DNA of 58,517 nucleotides from Clostridia bacterium (GTDB lineage Bacteria > Bacillota > Clostridia > Christensenellales > UBA3700). The stretch spans positions 1 through 58,517 of the forward strand of contig JAIDUV010000020.1 in the NCBI GenBank assembly GCA_029060025.1, in the 5' to 3' direction. Shown piece after piece: positions 27,928 through 36,116 of this stretch; the first letter of the stretch is position 1, and the number at the start of each line of letters is the position of its first letter. A program made the position numbers and the translations under genes. The notes under the pieces were generated by a model. The model was not told where the DNA came from and did not search any database. It worked only from the letters and a program-made list of their open reading frames with translations.

Positions 27928-28089
27928 GTTTGGCTCAAATGTAGGCTAGGCAAATCTAAAATGCGTCTTTTTCGCCAATACCGCATTTAACTCAAATCGT
28001 CGTACAGCAAGTACGACGATTCTCGTCAATTACAGTCTTGACAAAAAATCCGCTATTTTATTCTTTGCCTATCTCCCTTCTCGCCAAAC
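27928..28089. repeat. LH-C: long imperfect palindrome (subfamily 3)
   Basis: 162 bp, from GTTTGGC to GCCAAAC, tip CGTCGTAC-AGCAA-GTACGACG. The arms pair over TAGGCAAATCTAAAATGCG on the left against CGCTATTTTATTCTTTGCCTA on the right, with mismatches. It shares a 29-bp exact block (27943-27971) with LH-D (29583-29611). It starts 19 nt after the DtxR-like stop. Confidence 0.85.
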
Positions 28090-28177
28090 TAGCGGGTGAC
28101 TTATTCTTTCGTGACTGCCACTAAACAATATTTTAATATATAATAAGAAAATAAGAAATCAATATTTTTTACATTTT

Positions 28178-28210
28178 GTCATTTCGAGCGTAGTCGAGAA
28201 ATTTAATCTG
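28178..28210 (+). repeat. REP-like element
   Basis: GTCATTTCGAGCGTAGTCGA followed by GAAATTTAATCTG, 88 nt after LH-C. The stretch 27909-28293 otherwise holds only LH-C and the promoter at 28235. Confidence 0.8.
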
Positions 28211-28234
28211 TTTTTAATATTTATTCAAATCTAT

Positions 28235-28263
28235 TTGACAATACTTTATTTAATCAATATAAT
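28235..28263 (+). promoter_or_regulatory. Consensus promoter for the PfoR-like gene
   Basis: TTGACA (28235-28240), 17 nt, TATAAT (28258-28263), a perfect consensus match. Confidence 0.85.
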
Positions 28264-28293
28264 ATTACCAACACACATTTTGGGAGGTTTGGT

Positions 28294-29562
28294 ATGGACG
28301 AGAAGCCTATCACCACTGCCGAAGAAGAGCAGAAAACAGCCCAAGTGGAAGAAGTAGTTTCAACACCCCCACAAATCCAAAGCGAAAAAAAACAAAACAA
28401 GTTTTGGACAATTACCAAAAAACTTTCAAAGAGATGGTTTATTGATGCCTTTACAGGTATGGCTCAGGGACTTTTTGTCACGTTGATAGCCGGTACGATT
28501 TTCACCACACTCGGTCAGTACGTCTTCACAGAAAACAATGCGGTAGGCCGCTTGCTTGTCATAGCAGGCAAAATTGCTTCGCTTCTTATGGGCGCAGGCA
28601 TAGGCGCTGGTATTGCTCACAGACTTAAGATGCCGCCGCTCGTGATTTTCAGCGCGATAGTCGCAGGTTTTATCGGCGCTTGGGCTGATACCTTTATCAC
28701 CGCTGGTTGGGATGCAAACGCGGTAGAGTCACTGTCAAAAGTGTTGTTCTATAAAGGTGCTGGCAGTTTAACATATTCCGTTAGACCCGGTAATCCCATA
28801 GGCGCGTACGTCACTGCGTTGATGGCGTGCGAGATAAGCGGACTTGTCGCAGGCAAGACAAAACTTGACATCATAATCGTGCCAATTGTATCAATTTTGT
28901 TATCTGTAATTGGCGCTTTCGTATCGTGGCCGTTTATATGGCTTGTCAATATGCTTGGCAAGGGCATTGCAGTCGCTACGAGCATTACACCTTTCTTTAT
29001 GGGAATTATCGTAGCAGTAATAATGGGTATACTCTTGACTTTACCTACGTCAAGCGCAGCGATTTGGGTAGCCATAGCGGCGCCGATAATTGCGTCGGGT
29101 ACGCCTGAAGAAGTAAGCGCGATTTATATCGCAGGCGGAGCGGCTACGGTAGGCTGCGCCTGTCAGATGGTAGGTTTTGCCGTAATGAGTTTCAAGGAAA
29201 ACGGTTGGGGAGGACTTATATCTCAAGGCATAGGCACCTCAATGTTGCAAATTCCAAACGTAATGAAAAATCCGCGAATAATGTTGCCGCCTATTATTGC
29301 CAGCGCAATATGCGGACCGCTTTCTACTTGCGCTTTCAAACTTATGTGCGGAGCGTCAGGCGGCGGAATGGGTACTTGCGGATTTGTAGGTATTATAGAG
29401 ATAATCTCTGCTTACAAGACGCAGGGCGGTAATCTCGGACTTATAATTACCGGTATAATCTTGCTTATGGTAGTATTGCCAGCGGTATTGAGTTGGGCAT
29501 TTGCGCTGTTGTTTAGAAAACTTAAGTGGATTAAAGCCGGGGATATGAAACTCCCAGAGTAA
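28294..29562 (+). CDS. pfoR: PfoR-like membrane protein (PTS_EIIC_2 family)
   Basis: This 422-residue protein has a charged cytoplasmic N-terminus (1-45) and about nine to ten membrane helices. The glycine-rich GKIASLLMGAGIGAGIAHRL and GGGMGTCGFVGIIEII blocks fit the PTS_EIIC_2/PfoR family (COG3641). The founding member was named a toxin-gene regulator in Clostridium perfringens, but the fold is that of a transporter. No PTS EIIA or EIIB domain is nearby. SD GGGAGG precedes ATG 28294. LH-C and LH-D, two direct copies of the same repeat, bracket the gene. Confidence 0.8.
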   Translation: MDEKPITTAEEEQKTAQVEEVVSTPPQIQSEKKQNKFWTITKKLSKRWFIDAFTGMAQGLFVTLIAGTIFTTLGQYVFTENNAVGRLLVIAGKIASLLMGAGIGAGIAHRLKMPPLVIFSAIVAGFIGAWADTFITAGWDANAVESLSKVLFYKGAGSLTYSVRPGNPIGAYVTALMACEISGLVAGKTKLDIIIVPIVSILLSVIGAFVSWPFIWLVNMLGKGIAVATSITPFFMGIIVAVIMGILLTLPTSSAAIWVAIAAPIIASGTPEEVSAIYIAGGAATVGCACQMVGFAVMSFKENGWGGLISQGIGTSMLQIPNVMKNPRIMLPPIIASAICGPLSTCAFKLMCGASGGGMGTCGFVGIIEIISAYKTQGGNLGLIITGIILLMVVLPAVLSWAFALLFRKLKWIKAGDMKLPE

Positions 29563-29567
29563 GATTT

Positions 29568-29729
29568 GTTCGGTTCAAAGCGAGGCTAGGCAAATCTAAA
29601 ATGCGTCTTTTCCGCCAATATAGCGTTTAATTCAAGTCGTCGTACGGCAAGTACGACGGCTTTCTTTAAATACTATCTTGACATAAAATTTGCTATTTTA
29701 TTTTTTGCCTAGATCTCTTCTCTCCGAAC
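29568..29729. repeat. LH-D: long imperfect palindrome (subfamily 3)
   Basis: 162 bp, from GTTCGG to CCGAAC, tip CGTCGTAC-GGCAA-GTACGACG. It has the same size as LH-C and is its closest relative. It starts 5 nt after the pfoR stop. Confidence 0.85.
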
Positions 29730-29864
29730 GAGAGCGGCGTATATTTTTTATTTTTAATAACTCCGTTAATGATAGATTTTACTCAAAAAAGTTTTGCAAA
29801 GTATTTTGAGTTTGCGTCTATTTGGTATATAATTAAATACGTAAAATACCATACGGAGGCAATT

Positions 29865-31646
29865 ATGCAAGTTTTATCGAGAGGCGAAATTGATAAAAAA
29901 TATAAGTGGAGATTAGAAGATATCATACCTTCTGACGCAGAATGGGAGAGAATTTGTCATTTGACTTCAAAGCGAGGAAAGCAAATAGGCAAGTTCCAAG
30001 GCAAACTTGGCGAAAGAGACAGTATATTGCAGTGCTTGCGCTTTGACGACGAATTGAGTATAGATTTAGAAAAGTTATACGTCTACGCCAAGATGCGCAA
30101 AGACGAGGACTGCTCGGTTGATAAATATGTCGGTATGGTCGATAGAATCAAGAATTTGCTTGTCGATATATCCGAAAGGTCTGCTTATATTATGCCGGAG
30201 TTGTCTGCTAACAGCGAAGAGTTTTTGCAAGAACTTGCCAAAGACAGCGACTTTGCAGATTATTCTTATACGTTAGAACTTATTGTCAAAAACAAACAGC
30301 ATACTTTGTCTACGCCCGAGGAAATTTTGCTTGCAAAGGCAGGTTTATTCAGCGGATTGTTCCAAGAGGCTTTTGGAATGTTTGACAATCTCGATATCAA
30401 ATTCAACAAATTTACCACATCAAACGGCGAAAAAGTTCAACTTTCTCACGGAATTTACGGCGCGCTTATGCAATCGCAGATACGCAGTGACAGGAAGAAA
30501 GCCTTCGACACTATGTTTTCTGCATACAAGAGTATGATAAATACTATCGCAACTTTGTATATAGGCAACGTAAAAAAGAACGTATTTTACGCGCAAGCGC
30601 GCAAGTTTGAGAATTGCCTAGATAGGGCTACGAGCGGAGAAGACGTGTCTATTGACGTGTATTACAGACTTTTGGATTGTGTCAATGAGAATATTCCGCT
30701 TTTGCACAGATACTTGCGTTATCGTAGACACGCACTTGGATATACTATGTTGCATATGTACGATTTGCACGTGCCAATCACTGGCGGGGACAGTCTTGGA
30801 GTGGAGTACGATGAGGCTTGCAAGATAGTCAAAGAGGCGCTTTTGCCTTTAGGTGAAGAATACGCACAATTGCTTGACAAAGCATTTAGCGAAGGCTGGA
30901 TAGACGTGTACGAGAATAAGGGTAAGAGAAGCGGCGCATACAGTTGGGGCTGTTACGGCTCTCATCCTTACGTACTTCTAAATTATCAAAAGACCACTCA
31001 CGATATTTTCACTATCGCGCACGAACTCGGTCACGCAATGCATACCTATTATTCCAATGCAAATCAACCTTATCCAAAGGCGGAATACAAGATTTTCGTA
31101 GCCGAAGTGGCGTCTACCATCAATGAAGCGTTGCTTGTACGTCATTTGCTTTCCAAAGCGCAGGGCGAGCAAAAGAAATATCTTTTGTCCTATCTTTTGG
31201 ATATGTTCCGCACGACGGTATTCCGTCAGACGCAGTTTGCCGAGTTTGAATACCAGGCGCACAAGATGGCAGAAGAGGGCAAGCCTATGAGCGCCGAAGC
31301 GCTTTGCGAAGTATATCGCAAACTCAACAGAAAGTATTACGTCACCACAGGCGTGCAAAACGATGATTTTATCAAATACGAATGGGCAAGAATACCTCAC
31401 TTCTACAATGCTTTTTACGTGTATAAGTATTCTACAGGACTTATCAGTGCACTGTGTATTGCCGACAATATTCTCAAGAATGGCGAAGTCGCAGTCAACG
31501 ACTATAAGAAATTCCTCAAAGCCGGCGGAAGTATGTCTCCAGTGGAGATACTCAAATTGGCTGGCGTCGATTTGACGACCGATAAGCCTTATGAGCAGGC
31601 TATGGCTATATTTAGGGAGACCTTGGAAGAGTTAGAAAGAATGTAA
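29865..31646 (+). CDS. pepF: Oligoendopeptidase F (M3 metallopeptidase)
   Basis: ATG 29865 follows SD GGAGG (29855-29859) and gives 593 residues, the usual PepF length; a longer frame from 29769 lacks a site. The zinc motif HELGH is at 386-390, with a downstream Glu in FVAEVASTINEALL as third ligand. The N-terminal helical domain opens MQVLSRGEIDKKYKWRLEDI, a family signature. PepF degrades short cytoplasmic peptides and sometimes signal peptides. No signal sequence is present. It lies between LH-D and LH-E. Confidence 0.94.
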   Translation: MQVLSRGEIDKKYKWRLEDIIPSDAEWERICHLTSKRGKQIGKFQGKLGERDSILQCLRFDDELSIDLEKLYVYAKMRKDEDCSVDKYVGMVDRIKNLLVDISERSAYIMPELSANSEEFLQELAKDSDFADYSYTLELIVKNKQHTLSTPEEILLAKAGLFSGLFQEAFGMFDNLDIKFNKFTTSNGEKVQLSHGIYGALMQSQIRSDRKKAFDTMFSAYKSMINTIATLYIGNVKKNVFYAQARKFENCLDRATSGEDVSIDVYYRLLDCVNENIPLLHRYLRYRRHALGYTMLHMYDLHVPITGGDSLGVEYDEACKIVKEALLPLGEEYAQLLDKAFSEGWIDVYENKGKRSGAYSWGCYGSHPYVLLNYQKTTHDIFTIAHELGHAMHTYYSNANQPYPKAEYKIFVAEVASTINEALLVRHLLSKAQGEQKKYLLSYLLDMFRTTVFRQTQFAEFEYQAHKMAEEGKPMSAEALCEVYRKLNRKYYVTTGVQNDDFIKYEWARIPHFYNAFYVYKYSTGLISALCIADNILKNGEVAVNDYKKFLKAGGSMSPVEILKLAGVDLTTDKPYEQAMAIFRETLEELERM

Positions 31647-31650
31647 ATAG

Positions 31651-31780
31651 GCAAGTGCGTATAGCGCTGCTCTTTTTGCCCTGACGTCGGGACTCGAGAA
31701 GTCGACGTGTACGGCAAGTACACTTGACGACTTCATCTCGCCCTAGCACGGACAAAAATAACAGCACTCTCCGCACTCGC
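31651..31780. repeat. LH-E: long imperfect palindrome (subfamily 1)
   Basis: About 130 bp, tip GTGTAC-GGCAA-GTACAC. The left arm (GCAAGTGCG...CTCTTTTTGCCCT) pairs with the right arm (GGACAAAAATAACAGC...CGCACTCGC). Outside GTAC the tip bases differ from LH-C (GT/AC instead of TC/GA), yet both pair. It starts 4 nt after the pepF stop. Confidence 0.8.
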
Positions 31781-31797
31781 ATCAAGTTTAATTTTAA

Positions 31798-31890
31798 GTC
31801 ATTTCGACCGAAACGCAGTGAAGTGGAGAAATCTCAATCCTTTTGATGTCATATTGAGCGAAACGAAGTGAAGTCGAAATATCTTATCTA
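31798..31890 (+). repeat. Two REP-like elements in tandem
   Basis: The first copy is at 31798-31839 (GTCATTTCGACCGAAACGCA, then GTGAAGTGGAGAAATCTC). The second is at 31848-31890 (GTCATATTGAGCGAAACGAA, then GTGAAGTCGAAATATCT). They have the same direction and different sequence classes. Confidence 0.8.
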
Positions 31891-31912
31891 ATATAAATCT
31901 TAATTTTTGCTA

Positions 31913-31938
31913 ATGCGTATCTCTTGATACGCATATTT
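31913..31938 (+). terminator. Hairpin terminator before dnaB
   Basis: ATGCGTAT-CTCTTG-ATACGCAT followed by ATTTAATAT. With the preceding LH and REP copies it fills the 346-bp gap after pepF. Confidence 0.6.
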
Positions 31939-31945
31939 AATATAC

Positions 31946-31975
31946 TTGACTAATTTAGGTATTTTATATTATTAT
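31946..31975 (+). promoter_or_regulatory. dnaB promoter
   Basis: TTGACT (31946-31951), 18 nt, TATTAT (31970-31975), 18 nt before ATG 31993 and its SD CGGAGA. Confidence 0.65.
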
Positions 31976-31992
31976 AGAAATCGGAGATAAAT

Positions 31993-33465
31993 ATGGCAGA
32001 AGAAAAGAGACAGAACAATATTGTAAGAAGTATGCCTTGCTCTATGGAAGCGGAGCAAGCGGTACTTGGCGCAATTATTAGTGACAACGACGTTGCGATA
32101 CGCATAGTCAGTGATTTAGTTGTCGACGATTTTTACGCAAAAAATCACAAGATAATTTTTGGACAGATACAGAAGTTGAGCAAGGACAACAAGCCTATTG
32201 ATATAGTTATGCTTGCAAGTTCGCTCGATAGAGAAGGACTGCTTGTCGAGGTGGGCGGAGTAACTACGCTCGACGAATTGGTAGACAGCATACCTTCGAC
32301 CGCCAACGTAGATTATTACGTCAATATACTCAATATGAACTCATTGCGCAGACGCCTTATCAGAGAGTGTCGCGGAGTTATTGACAAGTGTTACGAAGAG
32401 GAAGACGCTGAGAAAGTCGTGGCGTACGCCGAGTCGCAGATTTACAACGTCGCGGAGAAAAAGGACTCTTCTTCGCTTCTGCACGTATCCAATACCACCG
32501 TCGAAGTAATGGAGAGGATCGAAAAGGCTTACAGTGACAATGGCAGTCAGGGCGGACTGAAAGTTGGCTTCAAAAATCTTGACGAAGCCACAAATGGATT
32601 TATGCCGGGACAAATGATAGTCCTAGCCGCTCGTCCAGGTTGCGGTAAGACTTCATTCGTTATGAATATGGTAGCCAATCTTGCGAGCAAAGAAAGCAGC
32701 GAAGAAGTCGTTGCCGTATTCAACTTGGAAATGTCTGCAGGCGAACTTGTAATGAGACTTATCTCCAACATTGCTGGACTTGATTCGAGAGACCTCCTTG
32801 GCGGTCTTGAAAACAAAGACAATCTCGACAAAGTTTGGGGTGCGCAAGACATATTGCAAAAGAGTAATATCTATATTGACGATACGGCGGGTATCACTAC
32901 CGAGCAGATTATGTCCAAGTGCAGAAGACTCAAGATGCAAAAGGGCAGACTTGACCTTGTCGTAATCGACTATCTCCAACTTATCACGCCAAGTGATTCT
33001 AATAGAAGCACTTTGGAAAGCGTAAGTAAAATTTCGCGTTTTATCAAGATACTTGCCAAAGAACTCAAAGTTCCCGTCATTATTCTTTCGCAGATGTCGA
33101 GAGATATTGAGAAGAGAGACGACAAAGAGCCAAAACTCTCTGACCTTAGAGATTCCGGCGCAATCGAGCAGGACGCAGATATCGTAGCATTCCTTACTGA
33201 CGGAGATTTCAATGTGGACGCCGGCAATGCTGCTATCAAACTTATGATAGCCAAGCACCGTAACGGCTCGATATGCGATTTGTATTTTGAATGGGACAAG
33301 AGCAAAATGCGCTTCAGACCCACCATTGCTACAAGAATTGCTCCCACTGTCAAAAACAACAACGCGGATATGCAGTCTGCAGGCGGCATAGACGTGCCTC
33401 TTCCCGACGCTCCCGACGAAGGAGACTTCAGTGTCGGCGGAGTAGATATATCCGATTTATACTAA
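31993..33465 (+). CDS. dnaB: Replicative DNA helicase DnaB
   Basis: This 490-residue hexameric helicase unwinds DNA at the fork. The N-terminal primase-interacting domain begins SMPCSMEAEQAVLGAI. The RecA-like core has Walker A ARPGCGKT at 213-220, Walker B LDLVVIDYLQLI, and the arginine-finger region SDLRDSGAIEQDAD. An acidic C-terminal tail ends the protein (PDAPDEGDFSVGG). The length is slightly above the usual 450 because of that tail. It is transcribed alone; ribosomal-protein L9 or other common neighbours are absent. The stop lies inside a perfect hairpin. Confidence 0.96.
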   Translation: MAEEKRQNNIVRSMPCSMEAEQAVLGAIISDNDVAIRIVSDLVVDDFYAKNHKIIFGQIQKLSKDNKPIDIVMLASSLDREGLLVEVGGVTTLDELVDSIPSTANVDYYVNILNMNSLRRRLIRECRGVIDKCYEEEDAEKVVAYAESQIYNVAEKKDSSSLLHVSNTTVEVMERIEKAYSDNGSQGGLKVGFKNLDEATNGFMPGQMIVLAARPGCGKTSFVMNMVANLASKESSEEVVAVFNLEMSAGELVMRLISNIAGLDSRDLLGGLENKDNLDKVWGAQDILQKSNIYIDDTAGITTEQIMSKCRRLKMQKGRLDLVVIDYLQLITPSDSNRSTLESVSKISRFIKILAKELKVPVIILSQMSRDIEKRDDKEPKLSDLRDSGAIEQDADIVAFLTDGDFNVDAGNAAIKLMIAKHRNGSICDLYFEWDKSKMRFRPTIATRIAPTVKNNNADMQSAGGIDVPLPDAPDEGDFSVGGVDISDLY

Positions 33466-33492
33466 TTTTGTGTGTAGCACAAAATTAGTATA
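33458..33492. terminator. 15-bp perfect hairpin overlapping the dnaB stop
   Basis: TATACTAATTTTGTG-TGTAG-CACAAAATTAGTATA. The left arm encodes the last dnaB codons and stop. There is no clean T-run after it, so it may act in mRNA protection rather than in termination. Confidence 0.65.
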
Positions 33493-33543
33493 AGGTTATT
33501 TTGTTGCATTTCAATATTTATAATAGTCAACTACAAATATGTT

Positions 33544-33578
33544 AAAAATGCGTGTGCGAATTTGTACACGCATTTTTT
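33544..33578 (+). terminator. Intrinsic terminator of dnaB
   Basis: AAAAATGCGTGT (33544-33555) pairs with ACACGCATTTTT (33566-33577), with a T-run. It is a classical form and works in both directions. Confidence 0.85.
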
Positions 33579-33588
33579 GTCAAGGATT

Positions 33589-33616
33589 AAGATTTCTCGA
33601 CTGCGCTCGAAATGAC
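33589..33616 (-). repeat. REP-like element, inverted orientation
   Basis: AAGATTTCTCGACTGCGCTC followed by GAAATGAC: the complement of the usual form. It is one of the few copies facing the other way as a single unit. Confidence 0.8.
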
Positions 33617-33681
33617 AGAACTATAAATGAATGAAAAACTCTGATAGAATAAATCTATAATATCTTGAATATAAATAGACT

Positions 33682-33954
33682 ATGAGTTACAGGAAAGAAA
33701 TTCAAAGCAAATTAAAGAACAATTTAGACGGTATAGGCAATTCATTTACCGTTACGCTTGAAAAGGGTTACGCTGTGATAGAAGGTCACAAGGGTATCGT
33801 GCAGTTTGACAAAGAGCAAATAATCGTCAAACTAAAGAAAGGCAGCGTTATTTTTAAGGGCAACGAATTGTCAATTGCAAGTTCGCAAAGCAAAGAACTT
33901 GTCATAAAAGGCGTCGTCACTGACGTTGCGTTAGAGGGGGTATACAGACAATGA
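33682..33954 (+). CDS. yqfC: Sporulation protein YqfC (YabP/YqfC family)
   Basis: This 90-residue protein matches the YabP/YqfC fold: alternating short strands with IEGHKGIVQFDKEQIIVKLK and a C-terminal GVVTDVALEG. The place just before yqfD and phoH is diagnostic. In Bacillus yqfC is expressed in the mother cell under sigma-E; its job is not well defined. No SD is seen before ATG 33682; TATAAA (33670-33675) ends 6 nt before it, so a leaderless message is possible, but I see no good -35. The stop overlaps yqfD by 4 nt. Confidence 0.88.
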   Translation: MSYRKEIQSKLKNNLDGIGNSFTVTLEKGYAVIEGHKGIVQFDKEQIIVKLKKGSVIFKGNELSIASSQSKELVIKGVVTDVALEGVYRQ

Positions 33955-35087
33955 AAGTATACACTCATATCGTATGCGATTCAAGAAATTCTCAAAGGCT
34001 TCTCAATAAGTTTTCGGAGAAAAATATCAGTGTTTTCAAGATAAAGATTTATGGGGATAAGATACGCTTTTGTATTGAGGACAAGTCACTAAAACAAGTA
34101 AAAGAAATTATGGACAAAATGGCTCTTGAATATGCGGTCGAGAGCAGAGGCGGAAAGTATCTTTTGGGCAAACTGTCATTGAGATATTTATCGTTGATAA
34201 TACCTGCGATAATAGTAATTGCTTTGCTTGTTACTTTTACTAGAATGTGTTTTACAGTTGATATAGTGGCAGATAGCGGACAGTTGAAAGAACAAATTTC
34301 TTATATCTTGGCGGAAAATTCTATCAAGCCGTTTATGCTAAAAGACAAAATAGACACTTCAAAATTATCTTATGAGATAAGCAAAAATATAGACGAAATA
34401 GGATTTGCCAACTGCTATTTTGACGGAGCGGTACTCAAGATCGAAGTAAAGAAAGTGCACGTTAAAGAAGAACTTCCGGTATACGACGAGATAGTCGCAG
34501 ACAGAGATTGCATCATTACCAAAGTGTTGGTATTTTCGGGTACGGCGCTTGTCAAAGAAGGAGATGTCGTAAAGAAAGGTGATACTCTTATTGCAGGGTA
34601 TGTCGACTCTATGCCCGACGATCCCGAAAACGAAGAAAACGAGAGATTTACAGTCAAAGCCGACGGCTTGGTTTACGGCGAAACTTCGTATACCAAACAA
34701 CTTATTCTCACCGATGAGGTTATAGACGGCGTACGCACCGGCAATAGTTATTCTACTACGCAAATTTATTTATTCGGTAAGCCTATAGGCAAGGCGCCGG
34801 CGGTCAAGTACGAGCAATATGAGTATACGCAAGAAACAAAGGTTTTCGGAAGCGTAATTCCTATAAAAGCCGTCACGACGACTTATTACGAGACGGTTGC
34901 TGAGTCAGTAAAACTTGACGATATGGCAATAGACGAACAAATATCTCTAGCATATGTGGAGTTGTGGCAAAGCCTTCCGCAAGACGGAAAACTTTTAAAT
35001 CATTATATATATAAAAAAAAGGTAGACAATTTGCACATAATAGATATATACTTAATTACAGAGGAAAATATAGGTGAAGGAAAATAA
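33951..35087 (+). CDS. yqfD: Sporulation protein YqfD
   Basis: This 378-residue protein has a cytoplasmic N-terminal domain (1-75), one membrane helix at about 79-98 (YLSLIIPAIIVIALLVTF), and an external region with YqfD features. These are SYEISKNIDEIGFANCYFDG, KVHVKEELPVYDEIVADRDC, and KEGDVVKKGDTLIAGYV, a hybrid-motif-like strand pair. YqfD works in the mother cell during sporulation in Bacillus. Length and gene order agree with that. It overlaps phoH by 14 nt. Together with yqfC it is the best evidence for endospore ability. Confidence 0.92.
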   Translation: MKVYTHIVCDSRNSQRLLNKFSEKNISVFKIKIYGDKIRFCIEDKSLKQVKEIMDKMALEYAVESRGGKYLLGKLSLRYLSLIIPAIIVIALLVTFTRMCFTVDIVADSGQLKEQISYILAENSIKPFMLKDKIDTSKLSYEISKNIDEIGFANCYFDGAVLKIEVKKVHVKEELPVYDEIVADRDCIITKVLVFSGTALVKEGDVVKKGDTLIAGYVDSMPDDPENEENERFTVKADGLVYGETSYTKQLILTDEVIDGVRTGNSYSTTQIYLFGKPIGKAPAVKYEQYEYTQETKVFGSVIPIKAVTTTYYETVAESVKLDDMAIDEQISLAYVELWQSLPQDGKLLNHYIYKKKVDNLHIIDIYLITEENIGEGK

Positions 35088-36081
35088 TATCAAAAAGATA
35101 AAAATCAACGTGGACAATATGCAAGACGCCATAGCGCTTTTTGGCAACCACGACGAAAACGTCAATTACTTGAGAAAAAAACTTGGAGTCAACATCAATA
35201 TGTTTGACAATGCCGTAAACGTCGAAGGAGAAGAATCTCTTGTCAATAGGGCGGAAAAGTTGATTTCGCTTTTATTGGATAAGGCAAGTGTCAACGTGAT
35301 AAACAAGTCCTTTATTAGATTTTGCTCGGAGATAGTAGACAACGACGACACTGACAAGTTTGACGAACTTGCCAAAATAGTTGCAATCACGGCGAGAGGT
35401 AAGCAAATAAAATGCAAGACTTACGGACAAGCCAAGTATGTCGACGCTATCAAAAACAACAGCGTCGTATTCGGTATAGGACCTGCGGGCACTGGTAAGA
35501 CTTATCTTGCGGTTGCGCTTGCCGTGCAAATGTACAAGAATAAATTGATAGAAAAGATAATTCTCACTCGTCCTGCTGTAGAAGCGGGCGAAAAGTTGGG
35601 CTTTTTGCCGGGAGACTTGGGAGCAAAAGTCGATCCGTATTTGCGACCGCTTTACGACGCATTGCAGGAGATGTTTGGACTTGAAGTATATTCCCGCTTG
35701 ATAGAAAAGGGAGTGATAGAGATTGCGCCGCTTGCGTATATGCGAGGCAGGACGCTTTCCAACGCGTTTATCATACTTGACGAAGCGCAAAATACGACGC
35801 GCGAGCAAATGAAGATGTTTTTGACGAGAATGGGCGAGGGAAGCCGCGTTGTAGTCACTGGCGACGCAACTCAAATAGACTTGCCTTCGGACAAGTCGTC
35901 GGGACTGTTGCACGCGTCGGGTATACTTCAAGGCATTGACGGCATAGCCATAGTGCATCTCAAGAATAAAGATATTGTCCGCAACGACCTCGTGCAAGCA
36001 ATAGTTAAGGCTTATGAGGAGCGCGGAACAAAGCAAGTCAACACTGCGTCGTCTGCTACTAAAGACGGCGAAGATAAATAA
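35074..36081 (+). CDS. phoH: PhoH family ATPase
   Basis: This 335-residue protein carries an N-terminal KH-like part (1-110) and a P-loop core with GPAGTGKT at 136-143. The Walker B ILDEAQNTT and GDATQIDLP motifs follow. PhoH proteins are RNA-linked ATPases; the phoH-ybeY linkage here suggests ribosome or RNA maturation. The start overlaps yqfD. A gap of 35 nt with SD AAAAGG leads to pgpH. Confidence 0.94.
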   Translation: MKENNIKKIKINVDNMQDAIALFGNHDENVNYLRKKLGVNINMFDNAVNVEGEESLVNRAEKLISLLLDKASVNVINKSFIRFCSEIVDNDDTDKFDELAKIVAITARGKQIKCKTYGQAKYVDAIKNNSVVFGIGPAGTGKTYLAVALAVQMYKNKLIEKIILTRPAVEAGEKLGFLPGDLGAKVDPYLRPLYDALQEMFGLEVYSRLIEKGVIEIAPLAYMRGRTLSNAFIILDEAQNTTREQMKMFLTRMGEGSRVVVTGDATQIDLPSDKSSGLLHASGILQGIDGIAIVHLKNKDIVRNDLVQAIVKAYEERGTKQVNTASSATKDGEDK

Positions 36082-36116
36082 ATCATCAATACAGCAAATA
36101 GGAAAAAGGTAGTAAG

